Positions 17,299-26,592 are shown, counted from the first letter of the stretch. The stretch is 64,000 nucleotides of DNA from UBA4085 sp964556755 (GCA_964556755.1 CAZKXI010000004.1:134276-198275), one strand, 5' to 3'. Numbers and translations: made by a program. Notes: generated from the letters alone by a model not told the origin.

Positions 17299-17573
17299 AA
17301 GGGGATGTTCCTTTCCTTGGCCAGCTTGGTCTTGATCATCCGGAACATCGTCTGGTACTCGATGTTGCCCTTGCGGATCTCGTCGATATGCTTGCCGAGC
17401 AGCTCGCGGACCTCCTGGTCCAGCTGGTCCTCCTTGAGGAACTCCTCGCTCAGAAGGGATATGAGATCCTGGACCAGTCCTTCCTTGTTTTCGATCAGCA
17501 CCTTGCCGTCCCGTTGCAGATCGCGCACGATCAGGACGGCCAAGTGTTCGATCTGGTTCTTGTTGAGCCTCAT
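17295..17573 (-). CDS. DUF507 family protein, first copy
   Basis: 92 aa, MRLNKNQIEHLAVLIVRDLQ at the N-terminus, a clear DUF507 sequence. No Shine-Dalgarno sequence is visible: the ATG is separated by only four bases from a 13-base palindrome and nine bases from the predicted -10, so the message is probably leaderless or nearly so. The function is unknown. Confidence 0.85.
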   Translation of the reverse strand: MRLNKNQIEHLAVLIVRDLQRDGKVLIENKEGLVQDLISLLSEEFLKEDQLDQEVRELLGKHIDEIRKGNIEYQTMFRMIKTKLAKERNIPL

Positions 17574-17577
17574 GACC

Positions 17578-17611
17578 GTGTAATTTACACTAAACGGCAG
17601 GGGAAATTCAA
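17578..17611 (-). promoter_or_regulatory. Promoter with palindromic operator ahead of the DUF507 pair
   Basis: On the minus strand TTGAAT (17611-17606), an 18-base spacer and TAAATT (17587-17582). The -10 lies entirely inside the perfect palindrome GTGTAAATTACAC (17578-17590). A protein bound there would block the promoter. Confidence 0.5.
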
Positions 17612-17645
17612 GGCATTTCGGCGGAGGGGGGCGGCCGCGACCGGC

Positions 17646-18539
17646 TCAAGGGCCCGGAATGACCAGAAAAGGCGCCCAAAAGCCGTCTTCGGGTCGCCTC
17701 CGGGCCAGGGCGGCCAGGCTCCCGCCGGGCTCCAGGACGCGGATCTCGCCGGCCGCCGGGCGAGAGGCGAGTCGTTCGGGGGGGACCGGCCGCCCGTCCC
17801 GAAGAGCCTTCAGGCCGTCCTCGTCCGCGACCGCGGCCGGCCATTCCGGGAGCATCTCGGACAAGGGAATCCAGGCCGCCAGGGCCTCAGGGACGTTCGG
17901 GACGGGCTCTCGAGGAGGCCAGGGCCAGGCCCGGCCCACGTCCAGCTCGCCGATGGCCGTGCGCCGGAGGGCCGAAACGTGGGCTCCGCAGCCGAGCCGC
18001 CGCCCCAGGTCATGGACCAGCGAGCGGACATAGGTGCCCGTCGAGCAGCGGATCTCGAGCTCCAGCTCGGGCGGCTCGCAGCGGAGGACCTCCAGCTCAT
18101 GAACGGTGACCGTGACCGGCGTCGGGTCGACCGGGCGTCCGGCTCGGGCGCTGATGTACAGGGGCTGCCCTCCCACCTTCTTGGCCGAGTAGGGGGGGGG
18201 CGTCTGGAGGATCTCCCCGCGCAGGCCGGCCAAGGCGGCATCGACTTGGGCCGGGGAGGGCAGGACGTCCGCCGCGGGCCCCGAGGCCGCGCCCTCGGCG
18301 TCGTAGGTGTCGGTGGCGAAGCCCAGCCTGGCGGAGGCCCGATAGCGCTTGTCGCGCCCGGCGTAGAAGCGGTTGAATCGGGTGGCCTGGCCGATGGCGA
18401 CGATCAGCAGCCCGGTGGCGAGAGGGTCGAGCGTTCCGAAGTGGCCGGCCCGGGACGTCTTCCAAAGGCGGCGGACCCCGGCGACGAGATCGTGCGAGGT
18501 GGGGCCGGAGGGCTTGTCGAGGAGGAGGAGGCCGTCCAT
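17646..18539 (-). CDS. truB: tRNA pseudouridine(55) synthase TruB
   Basis: 297 aa from ATG 18539, four bases after the nrnA stop. The N-terminus MDGLLLLDKPSGPTSHDLVA and motif GHFGTLDPLATGLL, whose Asp is the catalytic residue, are diagnostic. A C-terminal extension resembles the PUA-like region. TruB converts U55 of tRNAs to pseudouridine. It is the last gene of the infB-rbfA-nrnA-truB block, a standard order. Confidence 0.95.
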   Translation of the reverse strand: MDGLLLLDKPSGPTSHDLVAGVRRLWKTSRAGHFGTLDPLATGLLIVAIGQATRFNRFYAGRDKRYRASARLGFATDTYDAEGAASGPAADVLPSPAQVDAALAGLRGEILQTPPPYSAKKVGGQPLYISARAGRPVDPTPVTVTVHELEVLRCEPPELELEIRCSTGTYVRSLVHDLGRRLGCGAHVSALRRTAIGELDVGRAWPWPPREPVPNVPEALAAWIPLSEMLPEWPAAVADEDGLKALRDGRPVPPERLASRPAAGEIRVLEPGGSLAALARRRPEDGFWAPFLVIPGP

Positions 18540-18543
18540 GGCC

Positions 18544-19536
18544 TCAGTCGGCCGGGCCTCGCGGCGCGGCGGCCAGCTGTCGGGCGATGTCCGCCACCCG
18601 GGCCGGGACGTCCCGCAGCAGGCGGTCGTGAGGTCCGTGGACGGTGAAGCCGGCGGCGTGGGCATGGCCCCCGCCGTCGAACCTCTCGGCGATGGCCGCG
18701 GCGTGGGCCGAGCCCCGGGAGCGGATGCTGACCCGGAAGGTCTCCTCGCCCACCTCCTTGAAGAAGAGGACCACGTTGACGTCGCGGATGGAGCGGGCCA
18801 GGGTGGTGATGTCCTCGGTGTCGACCTCGCTGAGGCCGAGGTCGAGGAGGGTCGAGCGGCGCATGGAGATGACGGCGATGTCTCCGTCGCCGGCCATGGT
18901 CAGGGTCGAGAGGACCCGCCCCAGAAGGAGGATCTTCTCCGGCGTGTTGTTGTGGTAGAGCGATTCGCTGACCTTCAGGGGATCGGCTCCGGCCAGGACC
19001 AGCCGGTGACAGGCCTCGAAGGCCCGGGCCGTGGTATTGGAGAACTGGAAGGAGCCCGTGTCGGAGGCGATGGCGCAGTAGAGGTTGCCGGCGATCTCCG
19101 GAGTCAGGTCCACCGGCAGCCGCAGGACCAGGCTCAGGACCATCTCGCCGACGGCCGAGGCCTCCGCGTCGACCCAGTTGAGGTCGGCGTAGCGGTCGTT
19201 GGAGAAGTGGTGGTCGATGTTGATCTTGAAGTCGCCGTCGATGCCGGTCATGCCGGAGCGGGGGACATTGGCGCACTCCAGGAGGACGACCGCGTCCTGG
19301 CCGCGGGCCGGGATCTGGCCGATCCGGATTCGGGCGCAGGAGGGGAAGGTCGAGAAGGGATACGGCGTCCTGTCGGCGTTGATGATCTCGACCGTCTTGC
19401 CCATCCGCTCCAAGGCTAGGGCCAGGGCCAGGGACGTGCAGAGAGAGTCGCCGTCGGGCCGGAGGTGGGAGGTGATGGCCAGGCGCCGGGCGGAGCTCAG
19501 GGCCTGGACGATGGGATCAATCGGATTCGGGGTCAT
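18544..19536 (-). CDS. nrnA: NrnA-like DHH phosphoesterase (oligoribonuclease / pAp phosphatase)
   Basis: 330 aa. The N-terminal DHH domain shows the metal ligands in SHLRPDGDSLCTSL and NIDHHFSND. The C-terminal DHHA1 domain ends with FDGGGHAHAAGF. NrnA degrades nano-RNAs and dephosphorylates pAp. It overlaps rbfA by 20 bases and precedes truB, the classic neighbourhood. Confidence 0.92.
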   Translation of the reverse strand: MTPNPIDPIVQALSSARRLAITSHLRPDGDSLCTSLALALALERMGKTVEIINADRTPYPFSTFPSCARIRIGQIPARGQDAVVLLECANVPRSGMTGIDGDFKINIDHHFSNDRYADLNWVDAEASAVGEMVLSLVLRLPVDLTPEIAGNLYCAIASDTGSFQFSNTTARAFEACHRLVLAGADPLKVSESLYHNNTPEKILLLGRVLSTLTMAGDGDIAVISMRRSTLLDLGLSEVDTEDITTLARSIRDVNVVLFFKEVGEETFRVSIRSRGSAHAAAIAERFDGGGHAHAAGFTVHGPHDRLLRDVPARVADIARQLAAAPRGPAD

Positions 19537-19882
19537 GGCCGCGCGCTTTCTCGATCAGCCTCTCCAGCCGGTCGGCGTATTCGGGAGCCGGATCCAGCTC
19601 GAAAAAGAGCGACGGATTATACTTTAATTCCACTTGGGCGGCAAGCTGGTGGCGGATCTTCCCGGTCCGCCGCCGCAGCCGCTCCAGGGCGGCCGCCGGG
19701 TCGGCCACGCCGAACAGGCTGATCCAGACGCGGGCCTCCAGCAGGTCGGCGGTGACGTCCACCCGGGTGACCGAGATCAGCCCGCCCGGAGCGGCCTCGG
19801 GATCGCGCGACAGGATGGCCCCCAGGGCGTCGCGCAGGAGCCGGTCCACCTTGCGGACGCGAAGGTCGGCGGGCCGGGGCAT
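19517..19882 (-). CDS. rbfA: Ribosome-binding factor A
   Basis: 121 aa from ATG 19882 (MPRPADLRVRKVDRLLRDAL); the longer reading to 19945 overlaps the DUF503 gene. The KH-like fold segments (ISVTRVDVTADLLEARVWIS and HQLAAQVELKYNPSLFFELD) are typical. RbfA helps mature the 16S rRNA 5' end in the 30S subunit. It is coupled to nrnA. Confidence 0.92.
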   Translation of the reverse strand: MPRPADLRVRKVDRLLRDALGAILSRDPEAAPGGLISVTRVDVTADLLEARVWISLFGVADPAAALERLRRRTGKIRHQLAAQVELKYNPSLFFELDPAPEYADRLERLIEKARGHDPESD

Positions 19883-19889
19883 CGGGTCC

Positions 19890-20168
19890 TCAGAGGAAGC
19901 GGCGCTCGGCCGCGGCCACGACCCCGTTGAGACGGGACTCGACATCCCTCAGGATGGCGTCCAGGACGGACTCCACGACCGACGCCTCGGCGTTGAGGGT
20001 CACGATCCCCAGCCGGGTCCGCTGCCAGACGTCCTGGTGGTCCAGCTCGGCGACGGCCGCGTTCTGGCGCCGGAGGCGGTCCTTGATCCCCTGCAGCTCG
20101 CGGCGCTTGTCCTTGAGGGACCGGGCGTGGGGGAAGTGAAGCTCCAGCGTCAGCAGCCCGATGACCAT
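19890..20168 (-). CDS. DUF503 (YlxP-like) protein
   Basis: 92 aa. The opening MVIGLLTLELHFPHARSLKD and a central KRRELQGIKDRLR are the DUF503 signature. It lies between infB and rbfA as in many bacteria. The function is not established; a role in ribosome assembly is suggested only by context. Confidence 0.88.
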   Translation of the reverse strand: MVIGLLTLELHFPHARSLKDKRRELQGIKDRLRRQNAAVAELDHQDVWQRTRLGIVTLNAEASVVESVLDAILRDVESRLNGVVAAAERRFL

Positions 20169-20187
20169 GGCCGTCCTCCGCGGGGAA

Positions 20188-21999
20188 TCAGCGCGGCATG
20201 ACCTTTTCGGTGACGAAGGCCTCGATCAGGTCGCCTTCCTGGACGTCCTTGAAGTTGGCCAGCCCGATGCCGCACTCGTAACCGCTCTTGATCTCGTTGA
20301 CGTTGTCCTTGACGTGCTTCAAGGAGGCCAGCTTGCCCTTGTGGACGACGGCCCCGGCCCGCAGGACGCGAATCTCGGCCGAGCGGAGGATGCGCCCGTC
20401 CTGGACGTAGCAGCCGGCGATCGTCCCGACCTTGGGGATGCGGAAGACCTTGCGGACCAGGGCCCGGCCGAGGTAGGTCTCCTTGATGACCGGCTCCAGC
20501 AGGCCGGCCACGGCCTTCTTCAGGTCGTCGGTCAGCTGGTAGATGATCTTGTAGGAGCGGATCTCGACTCCGGCCTTGGCCGCCTGGGCCTCGATCCCGG
20601 CTCCGGCTTTGACGTTCTGGGCGATGATGACGGCCCCGGTCGTGGAGGCCAGCAGGAGATCGGACTCGTTGACCGGCCCGGTGGCGGCATGGACGATGCG
20701 GATCTTGACCTGGGGCGTGCCCAGGTTCGGCAGCAGGGCCTTGAGGACTTCCAAGGTGCCTTGGACGTCGGCTTTGACGACCAGCGGCAGCTCCTTGGAC
20801 TCGCCCTGCTCGAGCTTCTTGAACATGTCGTCCAGGGTGGCGGCCGGGCCCTTGGCTTCCTCCTTGCCGCCTCGGGAGAGCCGGTAGGCGACGATGGCCT
20901 TGGCCTCCTCGGGATTGGCGATGGCCTGGAAGAAGTCGCCGGCCTGGGGGACGTCGCCGAAGCCGAGGATCTCGACGGGGACCGAGAGCCCGGCGGTCTT
21001 GACCAGCCGGCCGGCGTCGTCCGCCAGGGCCCTGACGCGTCCGAACGTCGTGCCGGCGATGAAGGCGTCGCCGACGGCCAGCGTGCCGTGCTGGATGATG
21101 ACCGTGGCCAGCGGGCCCTTCTTGGCGTCCATGCGGGCTTCCAGGACGACGCCCTGGGCGGGCACCTTGGGGTTGCCTTTCAGCTCCAGGACGTCGGCCA
21201 TCAGGACGATCATCTCCAGGAGCTCCTTGAGGCCCTTCTTCTCCCGGCCGGAGACTTCGACGGCGATGACCTCGCCGCCCCACTCCTCGACCTGGAGGCC
21301 CTCCTTCTGCAGCTCGCGCTTGATCTTGTCCGGATTGGCCTCCGGCTTGTCGACCTTGTTGATGGCCACGATCAGGGGCACGCGGGCCGCCTTGGCGTGG
21401 TTGATGGACTCCCGGGTCTGGGGCATGACCCCCTCGTCGGCGGCCACGACCAGGACGACGATGTCGGTCAGGCGGGCGCCGCGGGCCCGCAGCTGGGTGA
21501 AAGCCTCGTGGCCCGGGGTGTCGATGAAGGTGATGGACCGCTTGCCGTGGCTGACCCGGTAGGCGCCGATGTGCTGGGTGATGCCGCCGGACTCCTTGTC
21601 GACAAGGTTGGAGGAGCGGATGGCGTCCAAAAGCGTCGTCTTGCCGTGGTCGACGTGGCCCATGATGGTCACGACCGGGGGGCGGACCGTCAGGTCGGCC
21701 TTCTTCGCCTCGGCGGCCATGCGGACCTCGCGCTCGACCGAGATGATCTCGATCGGCACGTTGAGGTCCTTGGACAGCTGGGCCGCCAGGGCCTCGTCGA
21801 TGACGTCGTTGGAGCTGATGGCGTAGCCGCGGGCCACCAGGCGGTCGAGCAGGTCCTTGGGCCGGACCTTGAGCTTGTCGGCCAGGGCTTTGAAGGCCGA
21901 GCCTTCGCGGATGTAGATGGCCGGGCGCGGCTTGGGCGCGGCGTCCTTGGCCGGCTTGCCGGCGGGCTTGGCGGTTTTAACGGTCTTGGCTTCGGTCAA
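20188..21999 (-). CDS. infB: Translation initiation factor IF-2 (short form)
   Basis: 603 aa. It has an IF2 N-terminal module (about residues 28-85), then the G domain with GHVDHGKTT, DTPGHEAF and NKVDK, then domains II, III and the C2 fMet-tRNA-binding domain (GYECGIGLANFKDVQEGD). The long repetitive N-terminal region of most IF-2 proteins is absent: only ~100 residues precede the G domain. IF-2 delivers fMet-tRNA to the ribosome. It lies 20 bases after nusA. Confidence 0.96.
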   Translation of the reverse strand: MTEAKTVKTAKPAGKPAKDAAPKPRPAIYIREGSAFKALADKLKVRPKDLLDRLVARGYAISSNDVIDEALAAQLSKDLNVPIEIISVEREVRMAAEAKKADLTVRPPVVTIMGHVDHGKTTLLDAIRSSNLVDKESGGITQHIGAYRVSHGKRSITFIDTPGHEAFTQLRARGARLTDIVVLVVAADEGVMPQTRESINHAKAARVPLIVAINKVDKPEANPDKIKRELQKEGLQVEEWGGEVIAVEVSGREKKGLKELLEMIVLMADVLELKGNPKVPAQGVVLEARMDAKKGPLATVIIQHGTLAVGDAFIAGTTFGRVRALADDAGRLVKTAGLSVPVEILGFGDVPQAGDFFQAIANPEEAKAIVAYRLSRGGKEEAKGPAATLDDMFKKLEQGESKELPLVVKADVQGTLEVLKALLPNLGTPQVKIRIVHAATGPVNESDLLLASTTGAVIIAQNVKAGAGIEAQAAKAGVEIRSYKIIYQLTDDLKKAVAGLLEPVIKETYLGRALVRKVFRIPKVGTIAGCYVQDGRILRSAEIRVLRAGAVVHKGKLASLKHVKDNVNEIKSGYECGIGLANFKDVQEGDLIEAFVTEKVMPR

Positions 22000-22019
22000 T
22001 GGCGATTCCTTTGTCGGGA

Positions 22020-23054
22020 TTAGGTCCGGGGCTGGATGGCGATCTTCCAGCCCGTCAGCATCGAGGCCAGCTTGACGTTGATGCCCTTCTTGCCGATGGC
22101 CAGCGAGAGCTGGTCGGGCGGCACGACGGCCTGCATGGTCTGGGCCCCCTTATCGAGGATCTCGACCCGGTCGACCCGGGCCGGGCTGAGGGCCGACTTG
22201 GCGAAGGCCGTCGGATTGGGCGACCAGATGATGATGTCGATCTTCTCTCCGCCCAGCTCCTTGCTGATGGCCAGGATGCGGGCGCCCTTGACCCCGATGC
22301 AGGCGCCGACCGGGTCGACGTCCTTCTCCATGGTCAGGACGGCGACCTTGGCCCTCTCGCCGGGCTGGCGGACGATGTCCTTGATCTGGATCGTCCCGCC
22401 GGCGATCTCGGGGATCTCCAGGGCCAGCAGCCTCTCCAGGAACTTGGGGGTGGCCCGGGACAGGACGATCTGGGGCTCCTGCCCCTTGGCTCCCCGGCGG
22501 ACCTGGATGATCGAGGCCCGGACCCGGTCGCCGCGCTCGAAGCGGTCGCCGGGCAGCTTCTCCCGCAGCGGCAGGACGGCCTCCGTGTGGAGGACCTCGA
22601 TGAAGTCGTTCCCGCCCTCGCTGCGGCGGTAGACGCCGGAGACGATCTCGCCCATGCGGGGGGCGAAGTCGCCGTAGATCTTCTCCTGCTCGGCGTCACG
22701 GACCTTCTGGACGATGACCTGCTTGGCGGCCTGGGCGGCGATCCGTCCCAGCGTGTCGGAAGGCAGGTCGATCTCCACCGTCTCGCCGAGCTCGGCCAGG
22801 GGGTTGTGGCGGCGGGCCTCGTCCAGGCCGATCTCCCGGGCCGGATCGGCGGGCGATTCGACGATCCTCAGCTCGGTGTAGACCCGCAGATCGCCCTTCT
22901 CGGGGCGGAAATAGACGTGAATGGACTCGCCCCGGGTGTAGAACCGGCCCGCGGCGACCTTGAGCGACTCCTCGATGGCCGAGACGATGACGGACGGGAC
23001 CACGCCGCGCTCCTTGCTGAGCTGCAGGATGGTGTTCCAGACATTGATCTTCAT
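22020..23054 (-). CDS. nusA: Transcription termination/antitermination factor NusA
   Basis: 344 aa: N-terminal RNA-polymerase-binding domain (to about 125), S1 domain (GEIVSGVYRRSEGGNDFIEV region), KH1 (DPVGACIGVKGARI) and KH2 (LSLAIGKKGINVKLAS). It ends right after KH2, lacking the acidic C-terminal repeats of E. coli NusA, as in many phyla. NusA modulates pausing and termination. rimP, the usual gene before it, is absent; miaB precedes it. Confidence 0.95.
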   Translation of the reverse strand: MKINVWNTILQLSKERGVVPSVIVSAIEESLKVAAGRFYTRGESIHVYFRPEKGDLRVYTELRIVESPADPAREIGLDEARRHNPLAELGETVEIDLPSDTLGRIAAQAAKQVIVQKVRDAEQEKIYGDFAPRMGEIVSGVYRRSEGGNDFIEVLHTEAVLPLREKLPGDRFERGDRVRASIIQVRRGAKGQEPQIVLSRATPKFLERLLALEIPEIAGGTIQIKDIVRQPGERAKVAVLTMEKDVDPVGACIGVKGARILAISKELGGEKIDIIIWSPNPTAFAKSALSPARVDRVEILDKGAQTMQAVVPPDQLSLAIGKKGINVKLASMLTGWKIAIQPRT

Positions 23055-23087
23055 CGTGGGGCCTGTTTGCCTTGGCGGCGAACGGGT

Positions 23088-23115
23088 ATTATAGCGAAAA
23101 GGGGGGGAGTTGCAA
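23088..23115 (-). promoter_or_regulatory. Promoter of the nusA-infB operon
   Basis: On the minus strand TTGCAA (23115-23110), a 16-base spacer and a perfect TATAAT (23093-23088) within the 3' end of miaB. The nusA ATG follows 33 bases later. Confidence 0.55.
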
Positions 23116-24444
23116 AGCCGCTCCGACGGGCCGTCCGCGGAGGCTGTAGGGGCCGGCGGCCGTGATCTCGACGTCCAGGAAGCGGCCGGTCACGTCGTCC
23201 TCCGCCCGGAAGTTGACCACCTGCCCCCCCTCGGTGCGGCCCGAGAAAGCCGTCGGGTCCTTCTTGCCCGGCCCGGTGGCAAGGACTTTGAGGATCCGCC
23301 CGACAAGGCCGCGATGGAAGTCCGTCTGCAGGCTCTTCTGGAGGGACTGCGCCTCGATCAGGCGCCGGCGCTTGACCTCCAGGGGCACATCGTCGGGCCG
23401 GCGGGCGGCGGCGGTCCCGGGCCGCGGCGAGTAGCGGAAGGAGAAGATGGCCGCGAAGCGGACCTGCTCGAGCGCCGAGAGGGTCTCCCGGAACTCGTCC
23501 TCGGTCTCGCCCGGGAAGCCGACGATGATGTCCGTGCTCAAGCACAGCCCGGGGAGGCGATCCCGCAGGCGGGCCGCCAGGTCGAGGTAGGTCTCCCTGG
23601 AGTACCCCCGGTTCATGCGGGCCAGGACCCGCGTGGATCCGGATTGGAGCGGCAGATGGACTTGGCGGCAGATCAGGGGCGAAGAGGCCATGGCCTCGAT
23701 GAGCGAATCTCCGAAGTCCTTGGGGTGGGAGGTCACGAAGCGGATCCACTCCGGTCCCCGCAGGCGGCCCATCTCCGTCAGAAGCTCGGGGAAGCCGGCG
23801 CCGCTGGCGGGATCGTGGTAGGAGTTCACGTTCTGGCCGAGGAGCTGGATCTCCTTGTAGCCGGCCCGGACCAGAGCTCCGACCTCGGCCCGGATGGCCT
23901 CCAGGGGGCGCGACTTCTCCCGGCCCCGAGCCAGGGGCACGATGCAGTAGGAGCAGAAGTTGTCGCAGCCCTCCATGATCGTGACGAAGGCGCTGACGGG
24001 GCTGCGGCGGGCCGAGAGCGGAGGCGGGGATTCCTGCCAGTCCGGGCCGCGGTCCGTGTCGGCGACGGGGGCGTCCAGGGCCCGGGCCAGGATCTCGGGC
24101 AGGCGGGGATAGGACCCCGGCCCGGCCACGAAGTCCAGCCCCGGCCGGCGCCCGAGCAAGGCCTGTCCCTCGATCTGGGCCGCGCACCCGGTCGCCCCGA
24201 GAAGGACGCGGCGCGGGCCGGTCCGGCGGCGGCCGAGGCGGCCGAGGGCCGAGGCCATCTTCTCGACCGGCTTGGCCCGGACGGCGCAGGTGTTCAGGAT
24301 CAGGATGTCGGCGTCATCCTCGCCCGAGGCCGGGACGGCTCCCGCGTCCGCCAGGATGCCGGCGATCCGCTCCGAGTCGTTCTCGTTCATCTGGCAGCCG
24401 AAGGTCTGGATATGGAAGCGGCGTCCCCGCAGCAGGTCGGACAT
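23089..24444 (-). CDS. miaB: MiaB, tRNA-2-methylthio-N6-dimethylallyladenosine synthase
   Basis: 451 aa methylthiotransferase. The N-terminal UPF0004 domain holds the second-cluster cysteines (QTFGCQMNENDSE, ILNTCAVR, GCAAQ). The radical SAM domain has EGCDNFCSYCIVPLARG, and a C-terminal TRAM domain follows. It adds a methylthio group to A37 of tRNAs decoding UNN codons. The QMNENDSE motif favours MiaB over MtaB or RimO. Confidence 0.93.
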   Translation of the reverse strand: MSDLLRGRRFHIQTFGCQMNENDSERIAGILADAGAVPASGEDDADILILNTCAVRAKPVEKMASALGRLGRRRTGPRRVLLGATGCAAQIEGQALLGRRPGLDFVAGPGSYPRLPEILARALDAPVADTDRGPDWQESPPPLSARRSPVSAFVTIMEGCDNFCSYCIVPLARGREKSRPLEAIRAEVGALVRAGYKEIQLLGQNVNSYHDPASGAGFPELLTEMGRLRGPEWIRFVTSHPKDFGDSLIEAMASSPLICRQVHLPLQSGSTRVLARMNRGYSRETYLDLAARLRDRLPGLCLSTDIIVGFPGETEDEFRETLSALEQVRFAAIFSFRYSPRPGTAAARRPDDVPLEVKRRRLIEAQSLQKSLQTDFHRGLVGRILKVLATGPGKKDPTAFSGRTEGGQVVNFRAEDDVTGRFLDVEITAAGPYSLRGRPVGAALQLPPFSL

Positions 24445-24457
24445 CAGAGAGGCCCTT

Positions 24458-24901
24458 TCAGATGACCGCCTCGGCCAGCTCGACGGCCAGGCGGACGTAG
24501 GCGGCGCAGCGGGCGGCGAAGAGGCCCTTGGCCCTGGCTTCGGCCGCTCCCTCCGGCGTCCCCAGGTCGACCCCCAGGAGGCCGGGGCAGCTGATCGATC
24601 CGTGGCGCTCGCGGAAGCGGTCGGCGAGGATCTTCATCTTCTCGTAGGTCCGATCGCGGGCGGCCATGTCGTCGGCCCGGGAGCGGCCATGCTTGAGGGC
24701 CAGGGCCAGGAAGGCCCCGCTCACCGCGCCGCAGGCCTGGCCCAGGTGGCCCATCCCCCCGCCCATGGCCTGGCTGAGCTTGAGGGCCGGCTCGCGCTCG
24801 AGGCCGAGCTCCTCGGCGAAGGCCAGGAAGACGGCTTGCGAGCAGCTGAAGCCCTCGGCGAAGAGGGCCGAGGCGCGGGCGACGCGGGGTGACTCGGGCA
24901 T
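24458..24901 (-). CDS. C_GCAxxG_C_C family (redox-type) protein
   Basis: 147 aa from ATG 24901; the long reading to 26296 is antisense to recN. The family signature is present: FSCSQAVFLAF, then QACGAVSGAFLALAL, then SCPGLLG, and CAAYVRLAVELAEAV near the end. The four conserved cysteines suggest metal or cluster binding. The function is unproven. It sits between recN and miaB, 23 bases after the recN stop. Confidence 0.85.
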   Translation of the reverse strand: MPESPRVARASALFAEGFSCSQAVFLAFAEELGLEREPALKLSQAMGGGMGHLGQACGAVSGAFLALALKHGRSRADDMAARDRTYEKMKILADRFRERHGSISCPGLLGVDLGTPEGAAEARAKGLFAARCAAYVRLAVELAEAVI

Positions 24902-24924
24902 GGGGCTCTCCTGGGGAAGGCCGG

Positions 24925-26586
24925 TCAGTCCCGGTCCTCCCGGCTCAACATCTCGCGGGCGCTGGCCCGGGCCGCGTCGGTGACGCGGCCTCCCGCCATC
25001 AGCCGGGCGATCTCCTCGACCCGGTCCTCGTCCCGCAGCTCGTGGACGTGGCTGAACGTCCTGTCCCGCTCGATCCGCTTCTCGATCCGGAAGTGATGGT
25101 CGGCCTGGGCGGCGATCTGAGGCAGATGGGTGATGCAGATGACCTGATGGTCGCGGGCCAGGCGGCGCAGCTTCTGGGCCACGAAGTCGGCCGTCCGGCC
25201 GCCGATCCCGGCGTCGATCTCGTCGAAGACCAAAGTCGGGGCGCCTTCCCGGGCCCGGCCGGCGGACTTGAGCGCCAGCATGATCCGCGACAGCTCTCCG
25301 CCCGAAGCGATCTTGCGGAGGGGCTTGAGGTCCTCGCCGGGGTTGGGGCTGATCAGGAACTCGACCTCGTCCCAGCCCGTGTCGCGGACGCCGTCGGCCG
25401 CCTCGAGAGAGAGAGGATGCGGCCTGACGTCGATCTGGAAGCGGGCCTTCTTCATGCCCAGAAGCCCGATCTCGCGCTCGATCACGTCCTGCAGGCCGGC
25501 CGCGGCGGCCCGGCGCCTCCGGGACAGATCTCCGGCTCTGGCCGCGTAGTCCTTGAACAGGGCGGCGATCGCCGCGTCCGCCTCGGCCAGCTTCTCTTGG
25601 ATCCCAACCAGTCCGTCCCGCTCGGCCCGAAGGTCGGCCAGCCGGGCTTGCACGTCCTCCAGGGCGCCGCCGTACTTGCGCTTCAGGGCCTCGATCCGGC
25701 TGAGCCGGTCCTCGATCCGGTCCAGGCGCTCCGGAGCCGCGTCCTGGCGGTCCTTGGCCCGGGCCAGGTAGTCGGCGGCCTCCCGGGCGGCGATGACCGC
25801 TGGCGCCAAAGCGTCCCGGTAATCGGCGAAAGCCGGGTCGAATTCGGCCAGCTCGGTCAGGGCGGCCTGGAGCTTGACGGCCAGCTCGGCCAGGGAAGGC
25901 TCGCCGTCGCTGGCCAGGGCCAGGGCCTTGTCGAGGAGGCCTCCGACCCGCTCCGCGTTGCGGAGACGGTGGCGCTCGGCCCGCAGCTCCTCCTCTTCGC
26001 CGGGCTTGAGGGCAGCCCCGCTCAGCTCGCCGATCTGGTATTCCAGGTAGTCCAGCCGCTGCTGGCGGTCCCGCTCCCGGGATCTCCAGTCCAGCCGCTC
26101 CTGCCAGAGGGCCCTCAACCGGCCGGCCAGGGCGGCCGCCTCGGCCCGCATCCCGAGCGTCCCGGCCTGCTGATCCAGGTAGTCGAGGTGGCTTTCCAGG
26201 CGGAGGAGGAAGACGTGGTCGTTCTGGCCATAGACATCGATCAGCCCCGAGGTCAGATCGCGGAGCCTCTTGAGGGGGACCAGGACCCCGTCGCAATACG
26301 CCTTGGCCGCGCCCTCCTCGGCGACCACCCGCTGCACGGTCCGCTCGCCGGGTCCGGGCTCCCCGCCGTCTTCGGGGCGGGTCAGGACGGCTTCAACGAC
26401 GGCCTCGCGGCAGCCGGTCCGGATGAGGTCCGGCGAGGCCTTCTCTCCGCCGACGAGCCGGAGGCTGTCGATGAGGATGGATTTGCCGGCCCCGGTCTCG
26501 CCGGTCAGGACGGAGAAGCCGGCGGCGAACCGAATCTCCAAGTCCTCGATCGTCGCCAGACTCCGGACGCGAAGGTAGCGGATCAT
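24925..26586 (-). CDS. recN: DNA repair protein RecN
   Basis: 553 aa SMC-like ATPase. Walker A is GETGAGKS near residue 30, long charged helical arms run between about 150 and 370, and the C-terminal half has LSRIMLALK (signature) and TLVFDEIDAGIGG (Walker B). RecN acts early in double-strand break repair. The stop of the subtilase gene's upstream region is only 6 bases away at 26593, so both lie in one transcript. Confidence 0.95.
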   Translation of the reverse strand: MIRYLRVRSLATIEDLEIRFAAGFSVLTGETGAGKSILIDSLRLVGGEKASPDLIRTGCREAVVEAVLTRPEDGGEPGPGERTVQRVVAEEGAAKAYCDGVLVPLKRLRDLTSGLIDVYGQNDHVFLLRLESHLDYLDQQAGTLGMRAEAAALAGRLRALWQERLDWRSRERDRQQRLDYLEYQIGELSGAALKPGEEEELRAERHRLRNAERVGGLLDKALALASDGEPSLAELAVKLQAALTELAEFDPAFADYRDALAPAVIAAREAADYLARAKDRQDAAPERLDRIEDRLSRIEALKRKYGGALEDVQARLADLRAERDGLVGIQEKLAEADAAIAALFKDYAARAGDLSRRRRAAAAGLQDVIEREIGLLGMKKARFQIDVRPHPLSLEAADGVRDTGWDEVEFLISPNPGEDLKPLRKIASGGELSRIMLALKSAGRAREGAPTLVFDEIDAGIGGRTADFVAQKLRRLARDHQVICITHLPQIAAQADHHFRIEKRIERDRTFSHVHELRDEDRVEEIARLMAGGRVTDAARASAREMLSREDRD

Positions 26587-26592
26587 GCCGGC

